64,000 nucleotides of DNA, from NCBI RefSeq assembly GCF_019222765.1, contig NZ_CP078145.1:5208001-5272000 (forward strand). Reading direction: 5' to 3'. This stretch comes from Nocardia iowensis. GTDB lineage: Bacteria; Actinomycetota; Actinomycetes; Mycobacteriales; Mycobacteriaceae. Position 1 is the stretch's first letter; the number at the start of each line of letters is the position of its first letter. The notes under the pieces are model-generated. The model saw nothing but the letters and a program-made list of their open reading frames with translations, was not told where the DNA came from and ran no database searches. A program made the position numbers and the translations under genes. Below are positions 43,290 through 51,824 of this stretch, one piece after another.

Positions 43290-44517
43290 GATGTGCGCTC
43301 CTGATGAGTCGATGCAAATGCTCGGCGGCCGCCGTCGCGAACGCCGTGCTGTTGATTTCCTGGTCGCTGTCGATCACCTCGACGTGGGTTCCGGCCACCG
43401 CTTCGAGTACCGAGTCGATGCACGCCGCGTCCGCCGCGCGGTCCCAGAATGGTCCGCCGTCCACGTCGACCGCGGACAGTCCGCCGCGGGGGACGAACAA
43501 CGCGGTGGGCCCCGTCGCCGCTGCCAGTTTCCGGCCGAGCACCGCACCGACCCGGGCCGCTTCGGGGACACTCGTACGCATCAACGTGACCGTCTCGTTG
43601 TGGATGAGCAAGTGTCGGTCGCGGAACCGCTCCGGCACGGTGTCCCTCGGCCCGAAGTTCACCATGTCCAGGGCACCGAGGCTGACGACCTGTGGAATGC
43701 CCGCCTTTGCCGCCGCGGTGAGCCGGTCCGGCCCGGCCGACAACACCCCGCCGACGACCTCGTCGGCAATCTCGGTGGTGGTGAGGTCGAGGACACCGAC
43801 GAAGTGCCCGTCAGCGGCCAGACTCTCCATGGTGCGGCCGCCGGAACCGGTGGCGTGGAATACCAGAACCTCGTACCCCAGTTCCGTCAACCGGCGTCGA
43901 GCCGTATCCACGGCGGGGGTGGTGACGCCGAACATGCTGGCGGCGACAAGCGGCTTGTCCTGGGCCCCATCATGGTTCGATCGCCTACTCGCGTACGCGC
44001 CGGCCATTCCGGCTATCGCAGCCGCGGCGTTCCCCAGAACCTGACGGGAGATCGAATTGATCCCCGCCACGTCGACGACGCTGTACATCAGCGTCACGTC
44101 GGTCGTCCCGACGTACGGCGAAACATCCCCACCAGCCATTGTCGAGACCAGCAGCTTCGGCAGGCCAACAGGCAACGCTTGCATGACCGTCGCGGCAATC
44201 GAGGAACCACCGCTACCACCGAGCGCGAGCACACCACTGAGCCGACCCTGGGCGTACAAATCCTTGGCGACGGTAGCGGCGCCGGCCGCCATCACGTCAA
44301 GCGCGACACCACGGTCACGCCGGCGCCTGAGCCCCGCCAGATCGGCGCCCGCCGCGGCAGCGACCGCTGACGAGTCCACGTCAGCGACGAGGGACGAGGT
44401 CCCCAAGACACCGGTATCGACCAGAACGACGTCCTTGCCACACTCGACTATCAAGTCACGGACGTACGCATACTCCTCCCCCTTGGTGTCAAAGGTTCCC
44501 AACAACATGATGGCCAC
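43279..44517 (-). CDS. Tm-1-like ATP-binding (UPF0261) protein
   Basis: 412 residues. It opens with [19 protein letters not shown], the conserved UPF0261/Tm-1 N-terminus, and contains [20 protein letters not shown] and [19 protein letters not shown]. In plants Tm-1 confers virus resistance by ATP-dependent binding; bacterial members are paired with PEP-hydrolase-like proteins in small catabolic operons. The GTG start 44517 has an AGGAGGGG site. First gene of the three-gene operon with the PEP-hydrolase-like and cupin genes. Confidence 0.88.
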   Translation of the reverse strand: MAIMLLGTFDTKGEEYAYVRDLIVECGKDVVLVDTGVLGTSSLVADVDSSAVAAAAGADLAGLRRRRDRGVALDVMAAGAATVAKDLYAQGRLSGVLALGGSGGSSIAATVMQALPVGLPKLLVSTMAGGDVSPYVGTTDVTLMYSVVDVAGINSISRQVLGNAAAAIAGMAGAYASRRSNHDGAQDKPLVAASMFGVTTPAVDTARRRLTELGYEVLVFHATGSGGRTMESLAADGHFVGVLDLTTTEIADEVVGGVLSAGPDRLTAAAKAGIPQVVSLGALDMVNFGPRDTVPERFRDRHLLIHNETVTLMRTSVPEAARVGAVLGRKLAAATGPTALFVPRGGLSAVDVDGGPFWDRAADAACIDSVLEAVAGTHVEVIDSDQEINSTAFATAAAEHLHRLIRSAHRES

Positions 44518-45012
44518 GCGACGCCCCTCCTATCTACCCACCCATGATGCAGCAGACTCTCGCCTCATAATCTGGCCCAAATATCTTGCCCGCGAGGGCT
44601 AATCGCAAGATAAGTAGCCGAGGCCCTCGATCAGTTCAGCTGCCCCGCGCGAACGCCACCAGCGCCTCCCCAGCCGCCCAGCAGACAGCCTCGGCTCCGC
44701 CTCCACAAACGCGTCGACGCAACCGACGCCGTGCAGTGATACGACATCACCGACGACGGCCGCGACACCGAAACCAGCACTACCACATCACTATCCGCGC
44801 ACAGCACCAACAGATTTGGGGACCAAATTCACAACTTAGATTGACCGAGCAAGGATTCGCCAGCAGGACACCGACTAGCAATTTGCACACGGGACCTGGT
44901 ATGCGCCTGACGAGCCGGGAGGGACCAATCAGATGCCAAGCGCCCCAACAAGCTCACCTCGATGATGATGGTTCGGTGTCTCGCGCAGTGGTCAGCAGGA
45001 TGAGGTGAGGTA
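44518..45012. other. Gap between divergent operons
   Basis: About 495 bp upstream of the Tm-1-like gene and of the small protein at 45013. No gene with domain or codon support was seen, and no hairpin was recognised. It holds two divergent promoters. Confidence 0.35.
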
Positions 45013-45363
45013 ATGGCGGCCGGGGGATACTTCAATCACTACGACGACCCCGATGAGTACTGGGACGAAGAGCCACTTGTACCGAAGAGGTCCAACGCCC
45101 AGCCTGTTTCGGCGCCACCTCCTGTTGAGCCGAAACCATCACTGGCCGTCGCCAAGTCGACGCCACCACAGGCGGACGCCTCCTTTGCGGCGGCTGACTC
45201 ATCCGCAACTCCAACCCGTATCGGGTCATCCTTCGCCTCAATGGAACTCGACCGCGGATGCCTTCCAATCCGCATTCTGATTCGTCCGCAGTGGAACCGC
45301 TATGTTGCTCCCCAAGAAGTAGGCGGCGAACTTATGGCGGCGGATTGGACGGTGCCTCAGTGA
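45013..45363 (+). CDS. Small Pro/Ala-rich hypothetical protein
   Basis: 116 residues from ATG 45013, with a GAGGTGAGG site. It starts MAAGGYFNHYDDPDEYWDEE, is acidic and aromatic, passes through a disordered Pro/Ala linker (PVSAPPPVEPKPSLAVAKST) and ends in a small hydrophobic part (LPIRILIRPQWNRYVAP). No family is recognised. The stop overlaps the GTG of the DUF3558 lipoprotein by four bases, so the two are coupled and probably act together at the membrane. Confidence 0.7.
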   Translation: MAAGGYFNHYDDPDEYWDEEPLVPKRSNAQPVSAPPPVEPKPSLAVAKSTPPQADASFAAADSSATPTRIGSSFASMELDRGCLPIRILIRPQWNRYVAPQEVGGELMAADWTVPQ

Positions 45364-45908
45364 GGATTGGCTTGCTAATTACTGCGCTGGTTTCGGTGGC
45401 CGGATGCACCTCGTCGCAGCCCACTGCAACTCCCGTGCCGTCTCAGGCTCGACCGACGATGACGCAGGGAGAGCTGTGCGATGTTCTGAAAAACTTCCTC
45501 ACGACCGAGTTGCACGCCGTCGAAGTGCGAACCATCCCAAACGTCTCTACAGACACCGTCCTTACAGTCGGCGGAGTGTGCGAGCTCGCCCAGGGGCAGA
45601 ATCCGATCGGAAGCTACCAGGCGCGAAACGCACCGAACGATGCGGACCCGACACAGGGTCGCCGTGGATACGTGAGGAAGCCAGAGCTGGGCGAAGCAGT
45701 ATGGGTGTACGACCTGCGGACAGATAAAGGGAACCCTTCGAACACGGTACGGTTCGCTACTCGCATCAATGAATGGAACGCAATTCTCGAGATCCGGGAT
45801 ACCGAAACCCGAACAGCTAAGGGCGACCTCTACCTGACAGACGACGACAAACGCAAGTCCACTCAATTCCTCACCGAGCTGACCACAAAATTTGCGGTCG
45901 GTCGATAG
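45360..45908 (+). CDS. DUF3558-type lipoprotein
   Basis: 182 residues from GTG 45360, inside the overlap GTGA. The lipobox VAGC follows a short hydrophobic segment (IGLLITALVSVAGC), so it is a lipoprotein. Two conserved Cys (GELCDVLKNF and GVCELAQGQN) are typical of the DUF3558 family in actinobacteria. These lipoproteins are widespread in Nocardia and Streptomyces and of unknown function. A strong terminator lies 110 bp past the stop. Confidence 0.78.
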   Translation: MRIGLLITALVSVAGCTSSQPTATPVPSQARPTMTQGELCDVLKNFLTTELHAVEVRTIPNVSTDTVLTVGGVCELAQGQNPIGSYQARNAPNDADPTQGRRGYVRKPELGEAVWVYDLRTDKGNPSNTVRFATRINEWNAILEIRDTETRTAKGDLYLTDDDKRKSTQFLTELTTKFAVGR

Positions 45909-46017
45909 CAACCGAACCCGGCCGCCTCCACTGCAGATTGCCCCCGATCTGGCACAAGGACTCAACAGTCCAGACAAAGCACAACATCTGCCATCAGCTG
46001 CGGTCGCCACACCGCCA

Positions 46018-46060
46018 CATCCGGGCCCGCGCCTACACGCGGGCCCGGATGAAGCTTTTT
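46018..46060 (+). terminator. Intrinsic terminator
   Basis: A perfect 14-bp stem, CATCCGGGCCCGCG (46018-46031) with CGCGGGCCCGGATG (46038-46051), loop CCTACA, followed by a T-tract (GAAGCTTTTT to 46060) on the plus strand. It ends the DUF3558 transcript. Confidence 0.9.
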
Positions 46061-46081
46061 CGCCTGAGTGACGGCGACCGG

Positions 46082-47197
46082 TCAGTCGCAGAAAGCAGTG
46101 TTCAAGAACGCCTCGACGGCGTCGTCGGGGTCACCGCGGAAATCGGGCGTGAGCGCGACCGTGACCTGGCGACGCAAGTCCTCGGTGGAGAACGACCAGG
46201 ACTGGTACGCGAGGGCATCGCCGTCGTTGCCGTACACGCGGACCCCGCATGGGGTGTCCTGCCAGGCCAGCCCTAGCCCGTACATCTTGTCCTCGCCGCC
46301 CGGTGTCCTCATTTCGTCGAGCAGGTGACCCGGCAAAAGCTGCCCGCTGAGCAGTGCGGCGAAGAACTGGTTGAGATCCGTTGTCGTGGAAATCATCTCG
46401 CCAGCTGCGCCCAGCACCGACGGATTCATTTCGGTGTAGTCGACAAGCTGCATCTCACCGTCCCGCAGGGTCGGCACATAGCCGTGCGGATGCGGCCCGG
46501 GGATTCGCGGGGATGTCCCCGGCAGCGAGGTGTCGCCCAATCCCAACGGTCCGATGATCCGGCGCTCGATCTCCGCACCGTACAAGCCGCCGGTCACCTT
46601 CTCGAGGATCTGGCCGAGCAGGAGGTAGCCGGTGTTCGAGTACCCGTAGGCCGAACCGGGCGGTTCGAATGTCGGCGGGTTGACCACCGCGCGCTGCACC
46701 AGCTCCGCGGCGGTCCAGGTCCGCCACCGGTTGTCCAGGAACTCCGGCGAAGGCGGCATCGGAAACGTACGCCGGACGTCGTACAACCCGCTGGTGTGAT
46801 TGAGCAGCTGGCGCACGGTGACGCGATGACCGTCTGGAACGAGCCCGGGCAGCCACGCTTCGACCGTGTCGTCCAGCCGCAACCGACCTTCGCCGACGAG
46901 CTGCAGAACGACAGTAGCGACGAATGTCTTCATGATGCTGCCCACCCGGAACCGGCCGCGGTCCGAGAGCGCCTCCGTCGTACCGAGTTCGGCGGCACCG
47001 CTGGTGCCGCGCCACACGCCATGCTCGTCACGCACCTCCACCAGCGCGCCCACCGCGTAGCCCGCCACGACGCCGTCCAGTCGACTCTGCAGCCCGACGC
47101 GATCCGCTTCCGCCGGTGCGGCAGTCGCAGCGCTCGAAGCCGCAACCACCGCCAACGCTGTCGTCGCAGCCACCAGCACCCGACGCACTCGCTTCAT
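46082..47197 (-). CDS. Exported serine hydrolase, DD-carboxypeptidase-like
   Basis: 371 residues with a Sec signal (VLVAATTALAVVAASSAATA). Penicillin-binding motifs: GSIMKTFV (SxxK), the YSNTGYLL (YxN) motif, and YGNDGDALAY near the C-terminus where the usual HTG/HxG lysine-triad equivalent stands; here Asn replaces His. The architecture matches Streptomyces R61-type DD-peptidases and related esterases. Acting in the periplasm-like space, it could trim peptidoglycan, but the altered third motif makes an esterase role equally possible. Confidence 0.85.
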   Translation of the reverse strand: MKRVRRVLVAATTALAVVAASSAATAAPAEADRVGLQSRLDGVVAGYAVGALVEVRDEHGVWRGTSGAAELGTTEALSDRGRFRVGSIMKTFVATVVLQLVGEGRLRLDDTVEAWLPGLVPDGHRVTVRQLLNHTSGLYDVRRTFPMPPSPEFLDNRWRTWTAAELVQRAVVNPPTFEPPGSAYGYSNTGYLLLGQILEKVTGGLYGAEIERRIIGPLGLGDTSLPGTSPRIPGPHPHGYVPTLRDGEMQLVDYTEMNPSVLGAAGEMISTTTDLNQFFAALLSGQLLPGHLLDEMRTPGGEDKMYGLGLAWQDTPCGVRVYGNDGDALAYQSWSFSTEDLRRQVTVALTPDFRGDPDDAVEAFLNTAFCD

Positions 47198-47267
47198 CCC
47201 GACCTCCCTATACGCAGTACGTCAAGAACGAGACTGGCGCAGTAGGCCATGTCGGACCACAAAGGTT

Positions 47268-48899
47268 TTAGTTGCATCGGTAGGCGCCGCTGTCGCACAT
47301 CCACTGGTCGACCTGCTCATAATGCTTTTTCGCTCCCTCGACGTAGGGAGTGACCTTTTCGCCGAGTTTGTGAGCCTGAATGTACCCACGGGCGTGGTCG
47401 TCACCTGCGTTGTAGGCTGCCGCCAGGAATTCGTTGCGGGTAACGTTGGCGCGCATGTCCGGCGGAGCTTGGCCGGAGAATCCGTGGTCGATACGTTTGA
47501 GATTGTAGGCAGCGGCTTTGACGGCGAGGTCTTCGTTTCCGTCGAGGTCCGACCAGTCGGCGTCGCGGAACTGGTTCGGGAATGCCTTCTTGACCTTGTC
47601 GAAGGTGTCCTCTTTTATATTGGTGAGTCCCAGTGAGTTGTTCCGCAGACCGCTGGTCAGCCAACGGAAGTCGTCCCAGGGTTCACCGAGACCGACCAAG
47701 GTGCGCCTGGCTCCTTCGTTGAGAATGATGGACATCACCAGTCGCGGATCGATACCCGCTTCGTTGCCGTACTTCACCGCGGCCGCGGCCCACGCCTTGA
47801 GTCGCGGATCGACGTTGCCCAGTTTGCTGAGGTCGAGTTCCAGCAAGGTGGAGGGCCTGGACTCCCAGGTGGCGATCATGTCGAGATCACCGCGCAGAGA
47901 GGTGTTGTCGGCGGGGTTTCCTGTCGCGGGTAGTAGCGGCAGCTCGGCCAATGCCTTCAACTTGGCGGCGCTGTCGAGGGTATCGCTGCTGACGAAGTCG
48001 GTCTTCGCGAGCACGTCCGCCAATGGACTGCCAAGGAAGACACCATCGAAAACAGCTGCCGCGAAGAAGGTGTCATTGAACTTCAGCTCGCCGGCGACTG
48101 AAACATGAACCGCGCCGTTGTGGACCGAGGTTGTGGTCTGAAGTGGAGCTGGGAAGGCGTTGGGTGCCGCAGCGGCAATCCTGGTCCGCAGATCAACTAG
48201 GTTGTCCCGATGTGCACGCACGGCGGTGCTGATTCCGCTTGCGGCGAAGAAGATGTCGCTGATGCCGTTCTGTAGCGCACGCAGTGCCTCGACGATGTCA
48301 GGAACTTCGGGGGCTTGCAAGGCCCGGAACGAGCCCGCCGATTGCTGCAGAGTGACCGGCGCAATGCGGACCGCTTCGGACTGCGCGAAGCCATCCCAAG
48401 CCTTGGCCGCCGCTTCGAGCAAGTCGGTGCGACCGTTCGGTGTGACTGTCACCAATCCCAGGTTCGGCGACATCAGGACTCCGTCCCCGTTGCGCCCGTT
48501 CGGGATCGGCACAGCGGAAAAGTCGCCGTCCCCTATCGGCGCCGTCGGGCATAGGTCCGGCCGGGCCGGCGGCAGACTCGTTCTGTGTTCGGGGCTGGTG
48601 CCGTTGTATTCGGCCATGTCCCAGTTGTATCCGGCGACGTTGAGTACGGCTCCGAAATGTCGGAGCGCCGCAGCGTAGGCCAACGTCGCGGACCGTACGT
48701 CATCGCCGAATTTGGTGTACGCCGCGGCCCAGCCGCCGACGGCTGGGCAGTCACCGGCCATTCCGCCGGTCGAACTCAACCCGGGAACAAGAATCCCTGC
48801 GACGGCGGTTTTGATCTGTCCCGCCAGCGTGAACAACTCTTGGGCGGCACGGTAATACACTTTCGGGTCGACTGCGATCGAAGTGTTTTGCGAACTCAC
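47268..48899 (-). CDS. WXG100-like secreted protein with C-terminal transglycosylase-like domain
   Basis: 543 residues from GTG 48899. The N-terminal part (YYRAAQELFTLAGQIKTAVA) is a helical ESX-substrate-like domain. The C-terminal 190 residues resemble an SLT lytic transglycosylase: the catalytic Glu in LVMSIILNEGARRT, GLTNIKEDTF, and AAAYNAGDDHARGY. The protein ends with a Cys-containing QWMCDSGAYRCN. It is encoded 62 bp downstream of two WXG100-type genes, so it is likely exported by a type VII system and acts on peptidoglycan. That could be cell-wall remodelling or an antibacterial effector. Confidence 0.82.
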   Translation of the reverse strand: MSSQNTSIAVDPKVYYRAAQELFTLAGQIKTAVAGILVPGLSSTGGMAGDCPAVGGWAAAYTKFGDDVRSATLAYAAALRHFGAVLNVAGYNWDMAEYNGTSPEHRTSLPPARPDLCPTAPIGDGDFSAVPIPNGRNGDGVLMSPNLGLVTVTPNGRTDLLEAAAKAWDGFAQSEAVRIAPVTLQQSAGSFRALQAPEVPDIVEALRALQNGISDIFFAASGISTAVRAHRDNLVDLRTRIAAAAPNAFPAPLQTTTSVHNGAVHVSVAGELKFNDTFFAAAVFDGVFLGSPLADVLAKTDFVSSDTLDSAAKLKALAELPLLPATGNPADNTSLRGDLDMIATWESRPSTLLELDLSKLGNVDPRLKAWAAAAVKYGNEAGIDPRLVMSIILNEGARRTLVGLGEPWDDFRWLTSGLRNNSLGLTNIKEDTFDKVKKAFPNQFRDADWSDLDGNEDLAVKAAAYNLKRIDHGFSGQAPPDMRANVTRNEFLAAAYNAGDDHARGYIQAHKLGEKVTPYVEGAKKHYEQVDQWMCDSGAYRCN

Positions 48900-48961
48900 C
48901 TTCAGCCTCGACTCTGCTCGATCACGGGCCCTTCAGCAGCTAACTTCACCAGGCTCACGGC

Positions 48962-49258
48962 TCATCTCCCGCCCAGCATGCGTCGGTTCGCATCGATCGC
49001 TGTCGTGTACAGCTCGTGCGCGGCCCGGCCGGCGAAGCTCATCTCCGCCACGCCACAGGCGAACTCGCGTGCACCGATGGCCCATTCGCGTTGGGCAGCC
49101 GCATAAGCCTGGGCGGCATAGCTTTCCCAGCTGTCGGGTAGCCCGGCCAGGTTGTCGTCGAGTTGGTCGAGGTGGTCCCGGAGAAATCCAGCCAGACCGT
49201 TGAGGCGGGCCACGATGTGATCGAGTGCATCGAGATCGACCTGAAATTCTGAACTCAT
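48962..49258 (-). CDS. WXG100-like small protein
   Basis: 98 residues, two helices with a turn. The family W-x-G is changed to WES (LAGLPDSWESYAAQAYAAAQ). The start ATG overlaps the stop of the preceding WXG100 gene (ATGA). It probably forms a heterodimer with that protein before type VII export. Confidence 0.8.
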   Translation of the reverse strand: MSSEFQVDLDALDHIVARLNGLAGFLRDHLDQLDDNLAGLPDSWESYAAQAYAAAQREWAIGAREFACGVAEMSFAGRAAHELYTTAIDANRRMLGGR

Positions 49259-49581
49259 AGCTTCAGCCCCGAAAAGTTTGCGGCGCTGCCGTCCTCGTTG
49301 CCCTGATAGTTGTCCGCGTCGACTCCGAGCTTTTCAGCCAACATGGTGAGCGCCCGCAGGATTCGCTGGCCGCCTTCGCGTGTTTCCTGCCAGCCGTTGG
49401 CGAATCCGGCTGCCGCATCGCCGGTCCAGCCTCCCGACAGCAGGTCATCGACATCTGTACCTGCCGACTTCAATGCCGACTTCAACGCTTCAGCGACGCC
49501 GTACACTTCGCGACCGTAAGCGCGAACCTCATCAGGGACGACGAACACACGTTGCTGCGGACCGCTCCCACTTCCGTCCAT
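49255..49581 (-). CDS. WXG100-family protein
   Basis: 108 residues from ATG 49581, with a GGGAGGAG site 6 nt upstream. The helix-turn-helix ESX fold is clear: VYGVAEALKSALKSAGTDVD, then GGWTGDAAAGFANGW with the WxG turn, then a second helix (GQRILRALTMLAEKLGVDAD). First gene of the three-gene operon with a WXG100-like protein and a transglycosylase-like effector. No type VII ATPase or membrane component is present here, so the export machinery must be elsewhere. Confidence 0.87.
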   Translation of the reverse strand: MDGSGSGPQQRVFVVPDEVRAYGREVYGVAEALKSALKSAGTDVDDLLSGGWTGDAAAGFANGWQETREGGQRILRALTMLAEKLGVDADNYQGNEDGSAANFSGLKL

Positions 49582-49917
49582 GAGATGCTCCTCCCGTACA
49601 ACTTCAACGACCAGCGACGCCGACTCTCGATACCTCCCCGGATCGCGAACAGGTCCGAAACCACGCGTGAACCCCGCAGCAGCGCGCCGCCGAGGCAAGT
49701 GTCGACAAGTCGACGAAGGCTCCCCGTCGTCTACGGTACTGGAATTCCCCGCCCCACAACATTGTTCGGGCTATTACTGCGCAGTTCAACTCGACTTCGC
49801 AGCGCCGTATCCGTCCCCGAAACACCACCGTCACCAGCGAATATCGGCCACCCTCGGCGAATCTCGATCGAACTGCTCGGTTTTCGATCGCCGTGGCCAC
49901 GGCGGGCGCGAACCCGG
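49582..49917. other. Gap upstream of the WXG100 operon
   Basis: About 335 bp between the end of the Mce gene and the WXG100 start, all on the minus strand. No gene is supported. It probably holds the WXG100 promoter and the end of the Mce transcript; no hairpin was seen. Confidence 0.35.
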
Positions 49918-50961
49918 TTAAGGTCGGCACACTGCGGAATGGGACTGGCCACCGATTTGGGGGAACAGCCCGCGCGGGAACAGCACGCCGTAGAGGGAGA
50001 CATCCAAGCTGCACACGTAGCCGTTGGAATAGCCGCCCTCGGCGGAGATTCCGCCGACCCCGGACAGGATATTGGGCAGGTCGATGGCCGCCTGGTCCAG
50101 CTTCGCGCCGTTGGCGAGCAGCAGGGTCAGCGCGGCACTGGTGGAGTTCTGCGCGGTCTGCAGCTTCGGCTGGATCTGACCGACCATCTCCACCAGCGAG
50201 CTGGTGGCGTCGGCGATCTGCACCGTCGATGCCTGCAAGGACTGGCCCTGCTCGGACAACCCACCGATCAAGGCCCGGGTCTGGGTCACCAGGGTCTCCA
50301 ATTCATCACCTCGTCTGGCCAACCCCGCCATCACACCGGAGAGGTTGGTGATCACATCGGACAGGATCGCGTCCCGCCGCTGGAAATCGGTGGCCAACTG
50401 TGCGGCCTGAACGATGAACGCGCTCAACGAGACTCCATCACCCTGCAAGGCCTGGATGAAGGTCTCCGACAGGCGATTCACCTGCTCGGGCTGCAATGCC
50501 TGGAACAACGGCTGAAAACCGTTGAGCAGACCGGAGACATCGAACGACGGCTCGGTCCGTTCCAGCGGAATCGACCCGTTGTTCTTCAGCTGCGCCGGGC
50601 TCGACGACTTGCCCGGAGCCAGCGCCACATATCGCTGACCGATCAAATTCTGGTAGCGGACAAGGGCTTTGGTGTCATCGAACAGGGTTTGATCCCGCTG
50701 CACGACGAAAGTCACCTCGGCAACGTATTTGTTGTTGTTCGGACCGTGCACCAAGTCGATTTTCTCGACCTTGCCCACCCGCACACCGGCCATGCGCACG
50801 TCATCGCCCTGCTTCAGGCCCAGCACATCGGTGAAGACCGCACTATAGGTGTTGGTGGTGCCGGGAACGATGCGCGACAGCGTATTCCATACCAGCACGG
50901 TGGCCAGCACCGCCGCGGTCGCGAAGAGACTGAACCCGATCAGCGGTGCACGGACGTTCAT
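49918..50961 (-). CDS. Mce-family (MlaD-domain) protein
   Basis: 347 residues from ATG 50961. One N-terminal membrane helix (GFSLFATAAVLATVLVWNTL) precedes the MlaD domain (TNTYSAVFTDVLGLKQGDDV, RMAGVRVGKVEKIDLV, LIGQRYVALAPG). The long helical C-terminus (about residues 130-300) belongs to actinobacterial Mce proteins that line lipid-transport tunnels through the cell envelope. Here it is a single mce gene, not one of a six-gene cluster, and it sits at the end of an operon with an SDR (5-bp gap), an ALDH and an alpha/beta hydrolase. Confidence 0.87.
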   Translation of the reverse strand: MNVRAPLIGFSLFATAAVLATVLVWNTLSRIVPGTTNTYSAVFTDVLGLKQGDDVRMAGVRVGKVEKIDLVHGPNNNKYVAEVTFVVQRDQTLFDDTKALVRYQNLIGQRYVALAPGKSSSPAQLKNNGSIPLERTEPSFDVSGLLNGFQPLFQALQPEQVNRLSETFIQALQGDGVSLSAFIVQAAQLATDFQRRDAILSDVITNLSGVMAGLARRGDELETLVTQTRALIGGLSEQGQSLQASTVQIADATSSLVEMVGQIQPKLQTAQNSTSAALTLLLANGAKLDQAAIDLPNILSGVGGISAEGGYSNGYVCSLDVSLYGVLFPRGLFPQIGGQSHSAVCRP

Positions 50962-50966
50962 GGGTG

Positions 50967-51824
50967 TCACCCCTGGCGGGGGCTGGGCACGCTCGATGCC
51001 GCGCGGGCTTCGTAGGCGGCCCGTTCTACCGAGTGCGCGGCCTTCATCAGATGTGTGTCGGCCCCCAGCAACCGCATGACCGTGGCGGTCACGCCGTGCG
51101 GCAGCAGCGCCGCGAGCCGGAAGTACACCCCCATCTCCCCTGGCACCGGCACCTCGAAGCGGCGGCGGGCGGTGGCGTTCACGACGGCGGCGGCGACTTT
51201 GTCCGGGGTGACCGCACGCAGTAGCGGGTGATCGGGCAGTCCGGCCGTCAGTTCGGTGCGGACGATGGCGGGCAGGATCACCGAGAAAGTGATCCCGTGG
51301 GACCGGTATTCGGCGGCCAAGGCGGAGGTGAGGCCGACGACGGCGAATTTGGTGCTGTTGTAGGTGGATACGCCGGGAAAAGTCAATCGTCCGGCCGCCG
51401 AGGCGACGTTGACGATGTGCCCGCTGGCGCCACGCGCGATCATCCGCTGCAACGCCAGCTGAGAGCCGGTGATCACGCCACCGACGTTGATGTTCAGTTG
51501 CCGCTCGATAGATTGCTGCGATTCCTCGGCGAAGGCAACGATGGGCATGATCCCGGCGTTGTTGATCAGCACATCGAGCGGGCCGAGTGAACGCTCGACC
51601 ATGTCCAGAAACGCGGTGAAGCTCGCGCGATCGGTGACGTCCAAGGGCGCGGACACGATCCCAGGGCCGATATCGGCCGCGGTGCGGGCGCACTGTGCGA
51701 CGTCGACATCGCCGATGGCGACGTGCGCGCCACGCTCGGCGAAGGCGCGTGCGGTGGCCGCGCCGATGCCTCGGGCCCCGCCGGTGATCGCGACAACCTT
51801 GCCTTGCAGCGAGATTCGGTTCAT
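50967..51824 (-). CDS. Short-chain dehydrogenase/reductase
   Basis: 285 residues from ATG 51824. The N-terminal Rossmann motif VAITGGARGIGAATARAFAE (TGxxxGIG), the NNAGIM segment and the catalytic Ser ... YNSTK (YxxxK, about residue 150) are intact. The start overlaps the ALDH stop (ATGA), and the Mce gene follows 5 bp downstream. Acts in the cytoplasm; substrates are probably lipid-derived or aromatic alcohols. Confidence 0.88.
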   Translation of the reverse strand: MNRISLQGKVVAITGGARGIGAATARAFAERGAHVAIGDVDVAQCARTAADIGPGIVSAPLDVTDRASFTAFLDMVERSLGPLDVLINNAGIMPIVAFAEESQQSIERQLNINVGGVITGSQLALQRMIARGASGHIVNVASAAGRLTFPGVSTYNSTKFAVVGLTSALAAEYRSHGITFSVILPAIVRTELTAGLPDHPLLRAVTPDKVAAAVVNATARRRFEVPVPGEMGVYFRLAALLPHGVTATVMRLLGADTHLMKAAHSVERAAYEARAASSVPSPRQG

